A DNA stretch of 64,000 bases from BCD1 sp965230565 (GTDB taxonomy: Bacteria > Bacteroidota > Bacteroidia > Chitinophagales > Saprospiraceae): assembly GCA_965230565.1 (NCBI GenBank), contig CBDDLH010000016.1:124001-188000 (forward strand), in the 5' to 3' direction. Positions 9,605 to 19,657 of this stretch are shown piece after piece. The first letter of the stretch is position 1. Each line of letters starts with the position of its first letter. A program made the translations under genes and the position numbers. The notes under the pieces are model-generated. The model was not told the origin of the DNA, searched no databases, and saw only the letters and a program-made list of their open reading frames with translations.

Positions 9605-11455
9605 GTGAACAATTTATTTGATTTTAAGCATTTTAGAGGAGATTTTTTCGGTGGAATAACTGCGGGTATTGTTGCCCTTCCTTTGGCACTGGCCTTTGGT
9701 GTGAGTTCCGGACTGGGACCTAGTGCGGGTCTTTACGGGGCTATTTTTATCAGTTTTTTCGCCGCCTTATTTGGAGGAACCAATACCCAGATTTCCGGAC
9801 CTACCGCTCCGATGACGGCTGTCAGTATGATTATCATTGCTGGTATTGTTGCAGCATTTGATGGTGATGTTAACAAAGCTCTACCGGCTATTTTGACAGT
9901 TTTCCTTATGGCGGGAATTATGCAGGTTGGTCTTGGATTCATGGGCCTTGGAAGATATATCAAATACATCCCTTATCCCGTTGTTTCCGGATTTATGACG
10001 GCTATCGGCGTAATTATCCTCGTCACCCAAATTCTTCCCGCACTTGGGTATTACCCAAAAGAAGACCAGCAATTTGTCGATCAATTCAAGCCATATGCAG
10101 AGGAAATAATTCTGGATAATATTTTGAAGGATGAAGCCGGTGAAGGCATTTTGGTTTTGGAAGATTTTCAGGAAACAATAAAAAGAGCGGAAACCATTAC
10201 AGAGGCTGATATTCTGAAAGAATCGCAAACACTGGCAGGAAAAGAAGCCTCCGGAGTAATTGGTTCCATTAAGGTGCTTCCAAGAGCAATAAAAAATGTT
10301 AACTGGCTCGAATTGCTTTTGGCCTTAGGTACGATTATTATTATTTACGGTTTTAAACGAATAACTACAGCAGTGCCCAGTACTCTTGTCTCACTTTTGG
10401 TCATGTCGGGGATTGCTTTTGGCTTTGGACTGGATTATCGACCCATTGAGACCATTCCAAGTGGGTTGCCCTTACCGAATTGGGCCATATTTACTGAGTT
10501 TAACCTAAGCAGCATTACTCCCTATATATTTACGGCGTTAACTCTGGCATTGTTAGGTGCGATTGACTCCCTGTTAACATCAGTGGTAGCAGATAATATG
10601 ACCAAAACGAAACATAAACCGAATCAGGAATTGATTGGTCAGGGGATTGGTAATAGTATTGCAGCCATTTTTGGAGGAATACCGGGAGCAGGTGCAACGA
10701 TCAGGACCGTTGTGAATATCAATGCTGGTGGTAAGACAAGATTGTCCGGTATGCTGGCAGGAGTTCTTCTACTTGTAATTTTATTGGCTTTGGGACCTGT
10801 AGCTTCTCAAATCCCTGCAGCAGTTTTGGCAGGAATTCTTATAACCGTAGGTATTAACGTTATGGATTATAAGGGGCTGAAAGCAATTCCGAACATGCCT
10901 CGAACAGAAGTTACCGTATTGATCGTTGTATTAGTACTTTCTTCTGTTTGGAATTTGGTTTATGCGGTTGGTATTGGCCTGGTCATTGCTTCTCTCATGT
11001 TTATGAAGCAAATCGGGGACCTGACGGGTAAAAGGTCGGATTTAGAACCTCTGATAAAAGAAAAAGCATGGCCTGATGAAGAAGGATTCCCGGATGAATT
11101 GGAAAAGAAATGTTTCATCAAGCACATCAAGGGACCATTATTCTTTGGTTCGACCAGTGAATTCCAGCAATTGGCGCGGCAAATACCTGATACAGCGGAA
11201 ACGATCATTATTCGTGCAGGAAGAATGCAGTATATGGACCAATCGGGGTTGTACGCTATGGAGGATATTCTCGTGGATCTTGTGAATCAGGGGAAGCGAA
11301 TACTCATGGTAAATATTCCTAATCAACCCCGTTATATGATGGAGAGAATTGATATCATTCCGGACCTGATTCCTGAAGAGCATATCTTTGATAACTTCAA
11401 GGAGTTATTGGCCTGGCTGAAAGAAAATATTAAAAACGGAAACGCAAAAGTTTAA
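9605..11455 (+). CDS. SulP family anion transporter with STAS domain
   Basis: This 616-residue protein starts at GTG. The N-terminal ~460 residues hold the SulP membrane core, with GGITAGIVALPLALAFGVSSG in the first helix, the SGPTAPM motif and the GGIPGAGATIRTVVNINAGG signature. A cytoplasmic STAS domain follows (residues ~490-600, with the AGRMQYMDQSGLYAMEDI core). Residues ~155-215 form an extra soluble insert between helices. The family exchanges or imports sulfate, bicarbonate or carboxylates. The beta-carbonic anhydrase gene begins 4 bp after the stop, which favours bicarbonate as substrate. That is an inference from context. Confidence 0.93.
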   Translation: MNNLFDFKHFRGDFFGGITAGIVALPLALAFGVSSGLGPSAGLYGAIFISFFAALFGGTNTQISGPTAPMTAVSMIIIAGIVAAFDGDVNKALPAILTVFLMAGIMQVGLGFMGLGRYIKYIPYPVVSGFMTAIGVIILVTQILPALGYYPKEDQQFVDQFKPYAEEIILDNILKDEAGEGILVLEDFQETIKRAETITEADILKESQTLAGKEASGVIGSIKVLPRAIKNVNWLELLLALGTIIIIYGFKRITTAVPSTLVSLLVMSGIAFGFGLDYRPIETIPSGLPLPNWAIFTEFNLSSITPYIFTALTLALLGAIDSLLTSVVADNMTKTKHKPNQELIGQGIGNSIAAIFGGIPGAGATIRTVVNINAGGKTRLSGMLAGVLLLVILLALGPVASQIPAAVLAGILITVGINVMDYKGLKAIPNMPRTEVTVLIVVLVLSSVWNLVYAVGIGLVIASLMFMKQIGDLTGKRSDLEPLIKEKAWPDEEGFPDELEKKCFIKHIKGPLFFGSTSEFQQLARQIPDTAETIIIRAGRMQYMDQSGLYAMEDILVDLVNQGKRILMVNIPNQPRYMMERIDIIPDLIPEEHIFDNFKELLAWLKENIKNGNAKV

Positions 11456-11459
11456 ATTT

Positions 11460-12071
11460 ATGCAAACACAAACAAAAGAAACTCAGGCGGCCATGTCGCC
11501 TGATACAGCTTTAGAAATGCTAAAGCAGGGAAATAATAGATTTGTTCAAAGTCAGAAAGTAGACAGAGACCATAATCAGCAAGTAACAGAGACAACAGGG
11601 GGGCAATACCCTTTTGCTGTAGTTTTGAGTTGCATTGATTCCAGAGTACCGGCAGAGATTGTTTTTGATCAGGGTATCGGAGATATCTTCAGTGTCAGGG
11701 TAGCGGGTAATGTTGTGAATGAAGATGTGCTCGGTTCTATCGAATACGGCTGTAAAGTGGCTGGCTCAAAAGTATTGGTAGTCATGGGGCATTCCAAATG
11801 TGGTGCAGTTACCTCAGCCTGTAAAGGTGTAGAATTAGGTAATATCACGCCTTTGCTTGCAAAGATCAAACCTGCGGTTCAGGCTATTGAGCCGAAGGGA
11901 ACTGTTTCAGATCCGGACAAAATAGAAGAAGTGGCTGTTAAAAATGTGGAGCTGTCTATTGAACAGATCAGAAAAGAAAGCCCGATACTAGCAGATATGG
12001 AAAAGAATGGAGAAATTAAAATTGTCGGGGCTTCGTATAGTGTAGCCACCGGAGCGGTTGATTTCTTTTAA
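11460..12071 (+). CDS. Beta-class carbonic anhydrase
   Basis: The 203-residue protein interconverts CO2 and bicarbonate. Zinc ligands Cys58 (in SCIDSR), His111 and Cys114 (in GHSKCGAV) are present, as is the Asp60/Arg62 catalytic dyad, so the enzyme should be active. It begins 4 bp after the SulP stop and is surely co-transcribed. A SulP transporter paired with a carbonic anhydrase is a known arrangement for bicarbonate supply or pH control. There is no signal peptide, so it is cytoplasmic. A strong terminator follows. Confidence 0.95.
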   Translation: MQTQTKETQAAMSPDTALEMLKQGNNRFVQSQKVDRDHNQQVTETTGGQYPFAVVLSCIDSRVPAEIVFDQGIGDIFSVRVAGNVVNEDVLGSIEYGCKVAGSKVLVVMGHSKCGAVTSACKGVELGNITPLLAKIKPAVQAIEPKGTVSDPDKIEEVAVKNVELSIEQIRKESPILADMEKNGEIKIVGASYSVATGAVDFF

Positions 12072-12093
12072 CCACTAATATGTGTTAAAAACA

Positions 12094-12134
12094 AAAAGGG
12101 TTTCCGATGCAAAAATCGGAAACCCTTTTCTTTT
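12094..12134. terminator. Bidirectional rho-independent terminator
   Basis: AAAAGGGTTTCCGAT pairs with its complement across a GCAAAA loop, followed by CTTTT on the plus strand and T-runs on the minus strand. It ends both the SulP/carbonic anhydrase operon and the convergent TlpA-like gene. Confidence 0.9.
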
Positions 12135-12149
12135 GTCGATAAAAATGAT

Positions 12150-13214
12150 CTAGAGCAATTTTTTCAATTCCGCTTCAATTTGGGCAGCTCCCCGAACAGC
12201 GGTGGAAGCAACATTACCATCGCGATCAATGAGGAAAGCTCTTGGAATACTTCTCACGCCATAAAGGGCGGCTGGAGCAGATTGCCATTTCTTGAGATCA
12301 CTTACGTGGTAAGGCCAGGTCAGTTTATCCTGTTCGATAGCTGATTCCCATTTTTGCTTGCTGCTATCAAGTGAGACACTGAAAACAGTGAAACCCTGAT
12401 TTTTGTATTTTTCATATACCTTAACCACATTAGGGTTTTCTGCACGGCAGGGACGACACCAGCTAGCCCAGAAATCCAGTAAAACCACCTTACCTTTCAA
12501 ATCAGAAAGTGAATATTCCTTTCCATCCGGAGCAGTTAGGGTAATATTCGGTGCAGGCTGGCCAACTGAAATAGGCCCTGAACCACCAGGAGCACTTTGT
12601 TTCTTGGTTTCCATAGTTTGAATAAAACTCGCGTATGCTGCGGCAGTAGGAGAGGAGGGATCTGCCTTCTGAAGTTTATCCAATGCTTTCTTCTGAATGT
12701 CTAGTCCATTATTACCCATGGACATATAAGCGAGGAAAGCTCCCAGCTCCGGGTTGGAAGTAGTATCAATAAAATGTTGCATATTGGTCGAGTTAAACCT
12801 TCTGGCAATCATTTCACGAATCACGTCACGCAAAATTTTGGTGTCTTCAGAACCTGTTACCTCAAAACCATATCTAGGAACATCTTTAATGTCGCCGCTA
12901 AATTCAACGACTTTTTCTGATCCGCTGAAAGCCATTCCGATACGACCATTACTTCCAATTCGCATATTGTAAATCCCCTTATCAATGCCTTCAGGGAAAT
13001 TGATAGAAAAATTACCATTGGCATCAGTTGAGGTACTTGTGAGTACCTCGCTGGCTTTACCGATATACATTCTGTCGATAAATACCTGGGTGTTCGGAGC
13101 ATTCATAAATTGCCCTTTTATCGTGGTGCCGGGTGCACTGTTTTGACCGCCACAAGAGAATATAAAAAGAGCAATGGCAGCCACTGTGAATAGTTTAAGG
13201 ATATTTTTTGTCAT
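12150..13214 (-). CDS. TlpA-family thioredoxin-like lipoprotein with N-terminal DUF4369-like domain
   Basis: The 354-residue precursor has a lipobox (FIFSCGG, lipid cysteine 21). The N-terminal half (~30-130) is a beta-rich DUF4369-like domain with a T-x-I-K-G-x-F pattern. A helical linker comes next, then a C-terminal TlpA/AhpC-type thioredoxin fold with WASWCRPC (Cys253, Cys256) and the cis-proline region SIPRAFLID. It should act as a membrane-anchored periplasmic thiol reductase. Proteins of this layout are common in Bacteroidota and several are encoded in this window. It is monocistronic. Confidence 0.9.
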   Translation of the reverse strand: MTKNILKLFTVAAIALFIFSCGGQNSAPGTTIKGQFMNAPNTQVFIDRMYIGKASEVLTSTSTDANGNFSINFPEGIDKGIYNMRIGSNGRIGMAFSGSEKVVEFSGDIKDVPRYGFEVTGSEDTKILRDVIREMIARRFNSTNMQHFIDTTSNPELGAFLAYMSMGNNGLDIQKKALDKLQKADPSSPTAAAYASFIQTMETKKQSAPGGSGPISVGQPAPNITLTAPDGKEYSLSDLKGKVVLLDFWASWCRPCRAENPNVVKVYEKYKNQGFTVFSVSLDSSKQKWESAIEQDKLTWPYHVSDLKKWQSAPAALYGVRSIPRAFLIDRDGNVASTAVRGAAQIEAELKKLL

Positions 13215-13475
13215 GATTAGAAGTTTGTTTTTTGAAACAAATTTATGGTTTGTCAGTTTAAATTTTTTCAGTTCAAAAGTGGTTTAGAAAATTTTCAACG
13301 CAAAAATCAGTGGTTTTCCGTAAATCTTTAGTGAAAACAATCACAAGGATAAATAGTTGGTGTGTGAATTCGTTATTGGCGCTGATCGTATTTTCGATTT
13401 GCAAAGATAGAATTTGCAATCAAAAATTGGAAGTATGAATGTTAAATTTGAATAGCTTTGGTAGTGTAATCCCCA

Positions 13476-14094
13476 TTATATCAGCGTGTTGACAAAGAAA
13501 AACAGTATCAGATAAACCCAAAGTAAATCCAGGAAATGCCAATAAACGGAGATCAGCCTAAGTCTTAGTTTATTGTTCTTGTCAGAAAAGTAGACCAGTT
13601 GCTCCTCAGGTTTTTTGGTGTACTTGTCGGTTTTGTAGAGGAAAATGCTCAAAAAAGGAATCCCGGCAATAACATGAATAAAATGAAGTCCTGAAAGTAA
13701 ATACAGGTAGCTCGATGAATTGTCTGTAGCCAGCAAAATGTTGCTTTGAATCAGTTGATACCAGCCAAAGATCTGACCTGGCCAGAAATATAACAGCCAG
13801 AACTAATGCTCCGGTTAACATCTGCTTGTATTGGATTAAATCATCATTTTCAAAAGCCTTTTTGGCTCTGATTAACGCAAGACTGCTAAGAATCAGTACA
13901 AAGGTATTGACTAAAAAAATATAAGGCAGCTGAAGCGGAGGAAGATTGCTTTGTACCCGGGTATAAATGAAAGCAACGGTCAGGCTAACGAACATGGCTG
14001 ACAGACCAAAGAGGGCCACAAATAAAATGATATTGTATGGGTGGAAACCAAAAGATTGATATTCCCTGATACCGTGTGCATAATACTTTCGCAT
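13476..14094 (-). pseudogene. Cytochrome c oxidase subunit III-like gene, single-base frameshift
   Basis: Two overlapping frames together encode a heme-copper oxidase subunit III of about 205 residues. The N-terminal part (from FHPYNIILFVALFGLSAMF) breaks near 13779. Removing one base there restores FLAGQIFGWYQLIQSN, leading into LLSGLHFIHVIAG and the family-typical C-terminus YWHFLDLLWVYLILFF. The conserved histidines and membrane helices are intact, so this is either a very recent mutation or a sequencing error. Subunit III stabilises the oxidase at the inner membrane. No other oxidase subunits are adjacent. I favour sequencing error. Confidence 0.85.
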
Positions 14095-14207
14095 GATAGT
14101 AAAGGTATTCTTTTTTCAAATGTTACTCCGGTTATACCATATTTTTACTTCCTTTTGCACCGTTTTTCTAACTTAACTTTTAGTATCTTAGCATAAAAGT
14201 AGCCTAA

Positions 14208-15032
14208 ATGCTGAGCTGTGATAATTGTAAAACGGTATTGCCTGAGGAGGCCAGATTTTGTTATAACTGTGGTCAGCCTGTTGTGGCTAAAACAAAGACC
14301 ATGTCTGGTCCGCCAGTTATTGATATTTCCGGAGATGTAACAGCTCAGTTTAATGAATTGTTTTTCAGTGGATTGAAAAAAATGCTTGATCAGGAACAAG
14401 ATCCCAAACTTTTTCAGAAATACTCTGAAAGAGTTTATCAATGCGGATTCAGGGATATCATTCAGCGTCGCGGGGAACAACTTGGTGAAAAAGTCAGGGA
14501 CCCCCAGTTTTCACCTGATGATTTGAACGAAACAGTTGATGCCCTTTTGGATGAATTGCTGGATTTCTTCATCATCAGATACTGTGGGGACCTCAATATA
14601 GTTGACCTTCCTGAATCCATTCTTAAATACCATGAAAAAGGGATTCATTTTGCCGAACTTTTCCAGATGGCCCTTGATTACCTCAATTTTGATAGAGAAG
14701 ATGAACCTGTTTATACTGATTTTCTAAAAATGCCTGTGGAAAAACTTAAAGCAGCCGGAAAATCTTTTTTATTCCCTGAGCCAAAGGAAAAGATACTTTT
14801 CATTTGTGACCTAAGCCTGCTTGGTTCCTGCAGGGAAGGTTTTTCGATGACGGAAAAGGCCATCTACTGGAAGATACCAATGCAAAAAGCCAAAAAAGTC
14901 TACTATTCCGATCTGGATGAAATAAAAAGGGTTGAAGACTGGATTACCATTAACGGAAAATTTTTCCATGTCAATCCGGCCCTTAATATCCGTTTGATGA
15001 AACTGCTAAAGAAATTGAAAAAGATATTCTAG
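14208..15032 (+). CDS. Zinc-ribbon protein of unknown function
   Basis: The 274-residue protein begins with a zinc ribbon with four cysteines (Cys4, Cys7, Cys18, Cys21; CDNCKTV...CYNCGQP). The middle is helical and acidic. The last ~75 residues (ILFICDLSLLG to the end) look like a small beta-sandwich with a terminal helix, resembling a bacterial PH-like domain (FSMTEKAIYWKIP...VYYSDLDEIKRV). This would suit a regulatory or scaffolding protein in the cytoplasm. Function is unknown. It is divergent from the cox3-like gene and convergent with the NhaC gene. Confidence 0.7.
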   Translation: MLSCDNCKTVLPEEARFCYNCGQPVVAKTKTMSGPPVIDISGDVTAQFNELFFSGLKKMLDQEQDPKLFQKYSERVYQCGFRDIIQRRGEQLGEKVRDPQFSPDDLNETVDALLDELLDFFIIRYCGDLNIVDLPESILKYHEKGIHFAELFQMALDYLNFDREDEPVYTDFLKMPVEKLKAAGKSFLFPEPKEKILFICDLSLLGSCREGFSMTEKAIYWKIPMQKAKKVYYSDLDEIKRVEDWITINGKFFHVNPALNIRLMKLLKKLKKIF

Positions 15033-15043
15033 CAGTTTATTTT

Positions 15044-17101
15044 CTACACTTTTTTACCAAAGGTTCTGATAGTAAAATACAAAACAACCAGTCCGGCCAG
15101 TAAGATAATAGTGTTTACCAGCCAGCTTCCTCCAAGCAGAGCAGACATCGTAGCAGCTAAAATACTAACCGTACCTACCGTTAAGGCATATGGCAGCTGG
15201 GTCCTCACGTGTTCTATGTGTTTACAATCTGAGGCAAGAGAACTCAGGATTGTGGTGTCAGATATTGGAGAACAATGATCCCCCAAAACAGAGGCAGCCA
15301 GTACTATAGAAATAACGTTCAACAAAATTTCCAGGGAGGCTGAGGAATCCATACCCGAACTTTGACAAACAGCCCAGGCCGTCGGAATCGCAATAGGGTA
15401 CAGAATAGCCATTGTGCTCCAGCTTGATCCGGTTGAAAAAGAAATCAAGGCAGCCAGTACAAAAATAATGGCCGGAAGAATATAAGGGTTTATACTATCG
15501 GCAAGAGCAGAAGTAATGAACTCTGCCGTATGAAGATCGTCTGTGGTGCCCGCCAGGGACCAGGCGAGTGTAAGAATAATGATGGCTGGCAGCATTGTCT
15601 TAAAACCTGTGGTCATGGTATTGATAGAATCAGACAATTTCATGATACGTTGCCCGATGGTCATGAAAATAGCCAGGCCTAAACCGCTAATCGAAGCCCA
15701 TATCAAGGCGACGTAGGAATCTGCGGCTCCGATTAATTTGCCAAGTTTAAGGAAAAAACCGCTTTGTCCTTCATCAAATAATACGGCCATATTTCGCCAG
15801 ACCTCTCCCCAGCTATGGGCAGTGATTCCAAGATCAGCAAGACTGTTCCCTATGGAAGACATACCCGTATCGATGAGTCCAAACATGGTCATAAAAATCA
15901 CAACAAGTACCGGAATAGCCGCATTGAACCATTTCAATGGGGCATTTTTTACGGGAGTGAGGTCTTCCAGCTCTTCGGTAAGGCCGGTTTCGGTTTGCGG
16001 GGGTGCAATCTGGCCGGTTTCGAAAGCTCTTTTTTCTGCTTTTAACATCGGACCAAAGTCCCTTCCCATTCTTACCAGCATAACGATAAAAATGAGCGTC
16101 AGTACAGGGTAAAAGGAATATTTTAAAGACATAAAAAAGATAGAGTAGGGAGTTAGCCCCAATTCAGCCAGACCGGCTATTTTTGTAATTCCATCATCGA
16201 TGTAGGTCAACTCGGCCCCGATCCATGTGGTAATAAAAGCTACCGAGGCCACAGGTGCTGCTGTACTATCAACAATGTAGGCCAGCTTCTCTCTTGAGAT
16301 TTTAAATTTATCTGTCACAGAGCGCATAGTATTACCCACAATAAGTGTATTGGCGTAATCATCAAAAAAGATGGCCACTCCAAGAAACCATGTTACCAAC
16401 TGGGCGCTTTTTCTGGTTTTGGCAAACCTGGAAAGCTGATTGACAACACCTGCCATACCTCCATTTCGGGAAATAATAGCTACCATACCTCCAATGAGTA
16501 AAGAGAAGATGATAACGGACATATGCCCTCCGTCAGTTAGCGCATTGAGTATATATTTTTCAACTACTTCAAAAATACTGATGAGCAAATAATAAATGGA
16601 ATCAATCCTTAACCCTCCGGCGATAAAAGCACCCGTAAAAATTCCAACAAACAAAGAGGAAACCACTTCCTTGAATAACAGTGCCAGGAAAATGGCAATT
16701 AGCGGAGGCAAAATGGAAAACCAAAATGGAATGTGCCTCACGCGAAACGAGCCATCTGATCGAAGGGAAATGTGAAACAATTTGTGCTTTGCACCTGATT
16801 TGATCAGTAATAATTTGCCTTTTGCGTCACTTTCAACAGGTAATACAGCCGTTCCGTTATTAAACACTATATCGATGGAGTCATTATTAATTTCAATGCT
16901 TGCTTTACCATCTAGTTTGCCGGATTTAAGGACCACCGCTCCATCTTTTTCAGTTATCTGATAACTTTCAAAAAAAACTTCCGGGATTTCTTCTTCAGCA
17001 GTAACTACCGTAGTTTGGGTAGAATCCGAAGAGGGTTGAGCCAGGGAATTGAGTGTCAGCATACAAAAGGCTAAAAAAGGTGCTAAATACCGGAATTTCA
17101 T
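15044..17101 (-). CDS. NhaC-family Na+/H+ antiporter with an extra secreted N-terminal domain
   Basis: The C-terminal ~560 residues are an NhaC-type antiporter with about 12 membrane helices and the motifs MSVIIFSLLIGGMVAIISRNGG, FFDDYANTLIVG and GDHCSPISDTTILSS. These proteins exchange Na+ for H+ or a small organic solute. The first ~130 residues differ from ordinary NhaC proteins: a signal peptide ending N-S-L-A-Q, then a beta-rich domain (ESYQITEKDGAVVLKSG...SLRSDGSFRVRH) that should sit in the periplasm. The start codon is well placed before the signal peptide. The stop lies 11 bp from the convergent zinc-ribbon gene. Confidence 0.9.
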   Translation of the reverse strand: MKFRYLAPFLAFCMLTLNSLAQPSSDSTQTTVVTAEEEIPEVFFESYQITEKDGAVVLKSGKLDGKASIEINNDSIDIVFNNGTAVLPVESDAKGKLLLIKSGAKHKLFHISLRSDGSFRVRHIPFWFSILPPLIAIFLALLFKEVVSSLFVGIFTGAFIAGGLRIDSIYYLLISIFEVVEKYILNALTDGGHMSVIIFSLLIGGMVAIISRNGGMAGVVNQLSRFAKTRKSAQLVTWFLGVAIFFDDYANTLIVGNTMRSVTDKFKISREKLAYIVDSTAAPVASVAFITTWIGAELTYIDDGITKIAGLAELGLTPYSIFFMSLKYSFYPVLTLIFIVMLVRMGRDFGPMLKAEKRAFETGQIAPPQTETGLTEELEDLTPVKNAPLKWFNAAIPVLVVIFMTMFGLIDTGMSSIGNSLADLGITAHSWGEVWRNMAVLFDEGQSGFFLKLGKLIGAADSYVALIWASISGLGLAIFMTIGQRIMKLSDSINTMTTGFKTMLPAIIILTLAWSLAGTTDDLHTAEFITSALADSINPYILPAIIFVLAALISFSTGSSWSTMAILYPIAIPTAWAVCQSSGMDSSASLEILLNVISIVLAASVLGDHCSPISDTTILSSLASDCKHIEHVRTQLPYALTVGTVSILAATMSALLGGSWLVNTIILLAGLVVLYFTIRTFGKKV

Positions 17102-17220
17102 AGGCGGTTTTTATAATTTTGATGTTGACGGGTGATAGGCTACCTGATGGCGTTACTCCGTTTAACAGTAATTAAACATCCAATAAACGAATATTTCTCG
17201 ATTTGACAAAACATAGCAAA

Positions 17221-19488
17221 ATGAATAAAACACTGCACTATGCTGCCTGGATGACCATTTTATGGTTGGTTTGGCCCTTATTTCTACCTACGATTGATGC
17301 CCAACCAACTGGTCGGTTAGATGTGAGTATTATAGTAGATGGCAATGAGCTGTCAAATGCCCTTGCCGGAGGGTTGAATGCTCCTCAATTGTCAGAAGCC
17401 GACCTGGATGATGATGGTATAATGGATTTGGTCATTTTTGATAGAATAGGGAACAGAATTTTAACCTTCTTAAATTCAGGTACTGGTTCCGAAAACAATT
17501 ATTCCTATGCGCCGGAATTTGAATTGAATTTCCCTCCTGTGCAGGGTTGGATGTTGCTTCGGGATTACAATGGTGATGGGATCAAGGATATTTTTGCATA
17601 TTCTGACCAAATAGTCAGTGGTGTTATGGTTTTTGATGGGGAATATGAGGATGGCATGATCAATTTTGTCCGGCATTATTTTGATGAATTGCTCAATATT
17701 ATATTTGTTCCTCTTCAAACGGGTGGAAGTACACAATTATATGTAAGTGAAATAGATATTCCGGCTATAGACGATATTGACTGCGATGGTGACCTGGATA
17801 TTATGACTTTCAGCATTGGAGGTGGTTATATTGATTGGTATAAAAATGTATCGGTCGAGGAAGGGTACGGAATGGATAGCTTACATTATGAACTGGAGAC
17901 GAATTGTTGGGGAGGTATTTTCGAAAGTGGTATTTCCAATGACCTGAATCTCGCTTCCGGGCCCGGAGATTGTTATGAAGGATTTTGGGATGGTGATTCC
18001 GTTGATGACAGGCACTCCGGATCGACGTTGCTTACCTTTGATCATGACGGTGATGGAGATAAAGATCTGGCCCTTGGAGACATTTCCTTTACCAATTTGA
18101 TTTTGTTGACCAATGGTGAAGATTGTGAAGAAACCTGGTTTAATGCCCAGGAAGGGAATTTCCCGGCCGAAGATGTAGGAGTTGATCTGCCTATTTTTCC
18201 AGCGGGTTATTATCTGGATGTAGATAATGACGGAGCTAAAGATTTAATGGTTGCTCCAAATTCCACTACGGCATCTGAAGATTATAATGCTTTGTGGTTT
18301 TACAAGAACACGGCCACTACTGATAATCCTTCCTTCCAACTGGAAAAACAGAACTTCCTGATTGAAACAATGTTGGATTTGGGATCTGGTGCACAACCTG
18401 CTTTTGTCGATTATAATGCTGATGGTTTACTCGACCTTGTGGTGGGTAACTATTCTTATTTTGTTCCCTTCGGTGATCGTGATCCGCGATTGTTCTTATT
18501 TCTGAATACAGGTACAGAAGAGAGCCCTGAATTTACGCTGGAAGATGATGACTTTCTGAATATGAGTCAATTTTCACAAAGTTCTTATAACTATGCGCCA
18601 ACCTTTGGTGACCTGGATGGTGATGGAGACTATGACATTATCGTGGGAGAACAATTTGGGCAGTTATTTTATGGAGAGAATACCGCAGGTCCTGGAAATC
18701 CCATTGACATTTCCGGAGTTACTTATAATTACCTGGAAATAAACGTTGGACAAGCCAGTGTTCCACAGGTCATTGATCTAAACAGAGATGGCTTAAAAGA
18801 TCTGATCATCGGGGAAAAGAACGGGAATGTCAACTACTTTGTCAATACGGGGACAAGTACAAATCCTGTTTTTGAGGCAGATCCGGCAAATGCTCCGAAT
18901 AATTTTTACCTCGGAGAAATTGACACACGGATTCCAGGTTACTCCACCGGTCATTCAGCTCCCTTTGTGATTGATACAGAGGACGAAGGTTATGTGTTGT
19001 TCACGGGTTCCGAAATAGGAGCTCTTGAGGTCTATTCAAATATAGATAATAACCTTAGCGGAACTTTTGATATTGACCATTTCAATTTTTTGGGTCGCCT
19101 GGAGGGAATACGCTCTCATATTGTATTGGAAGATTTGAATAACGATGGATTGCTGGAATTGATCTTTGGTAACTTTGCTGGTGGATTGGAAATATTCACT
19201 ACTGATATTCCAAAATTTATAAATGTTTCTACTGATGAGCCGGATGTGCTTTCAGATATGAGGGTTTTCCCTAATCCGGTATCCGAGAAGGTCAATTTGG
19301 TATCTGAAACCACTGGAGGGCTTGAAAAAATGGTTACCCTGTACGATAAGTTAGGCCGAAAGTTATTTGTCAGAAATTGGGAAGGTGCAACGATGGATCT
19401 CGATGTTTCTCAGTTAAGTCCGGGTGTGTATTTTATCGAAATTGTCGCCCGGGGGAACTTCCGGATTGAAAAATTGGTTGTTGAGTAA
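17221..19488 (+). CDS. Secreted FG-GAP/VCBS repeat protein with T9SS sorting domain
   Basis: I chose the ATG at 17221 because it places a proper signal peptide (LWLVWPLFLPTIDAQ) at the N-terminus; a TTG at 17203 is possible. The body carries repeated calcium-binding D-x-D-x-D-G-x-x-D motifs typical of FG-GAP/VCBS repeats (for example DLDDDGIMDLVIFD, DHDGDGDKDLALGD, DLDGDGDYDIIVGE, DLNRDGLKDLIIGE). These build a beta-propeller. The last ~80 residues (MRVFPNPVSEKVNL through FRIEKLVVE) are a type A T9SS C-terminal domain, so the protein is secreted and anchored at the surface. The ligand is unknown. Confidence 0.9.
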   Translation: MNKTLHYAAWMTILWLVWPLFLPTIDAQPTGRLDVSIIVDGNELSNALAGGLNAPQLSEADLDDDGIMDLVIFDRIGNRILTFLNSGTGSENNYSYAPEFELNFPPVQGWMLLRDYNGDGIKDIFAYSDQIVSGVMVFDGEYEDGMINFVRHYFDELLNIIFVPLQTGGSTQLYVSEIDIPAIDDIDCDGDLDIMTFSIGGGYIDWYKNVSVEEGYGMDSLHYELETNCWGGIFESGISNDLNLASGPGDCYEGFWDGDSVDDRHSGSTLLTFDHDGDGDKDLALGDISFTNLILLTNGEDCEETWFNAQEGNFPAEDVGVDLPIFPAGYYLDVDNDGAKDLMVAPNSTTASEDYNALWFYKNTATTDNPSFQLEKQNFLIETMLDLGSGAQPAFVDYNADGLLDLVVGNYSYFVPFGDRDPRLFLFLNTGTEESPEFTLEDDDFLNMSQFSQSSYNYAPTFGDLDGDGDYDIIVGEQFGQLFYGENTAGPGNPIDISGVTYNYLEINVGQASVPQVIDLNRDGLKDLIIGEKNGNVNYFVNTGTSTNPVFEADPANAPNNFYLGEIDTRIPGYSTGHSAPFVIDTEDEGYVLFTGSEIGALEVYSNIDNNLSGTFDIDHFNFLGRLEGIRSHIVLEDLNNDGLLELIFGNFAGGLEIFTTDIPKFINVSTDEPDVLSDMRVFPNPVSEKVNLVSETTGGLEKMVTLYDKLGRKLFVRNWEGATMDLDVSQLSPGVYFIEIVARGNFRIEKLVVE

Positions 19489-19513
19489 AAAAAAATCGCA
19501 CGAGATTAAAATT

Positions 19514-19550
19514 AATATTATCTTTACATCACAAATTAGAAGATAATATT
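19514..19550 (+). repeat. Inverted repeat in the 3' UTR of the FG-GAP gene
   Basis: AATATTATCTT and its exact complement are separated by 15 bases just after the stop codon, upstream of the true terminator. It may stabilise the mRNA end. Confidence 0.4.
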
Positions 19551-19585
19551 ATCTAAGATAGTTTTCATTTGGTTTTTTGGGGTTG

Positions 19586-19616
19586 GAGCCTCCCGTATTA
19601 GGGGGGCTCTTTTTTT
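19586..19616 (+). terminator. Rho-independent terminator
   Basis: GAGCCTCCC pairs with GGGGGGCTC (one G-T pair) across a GTATTA loop, followed by seven Ts. It ends the FG-GAP gene transcript. Confidence 0.88.
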
Positions 19617-19657
19617 GTGCCTGTTAATCTCGATTTTGAATCATTAAAACCACTATT

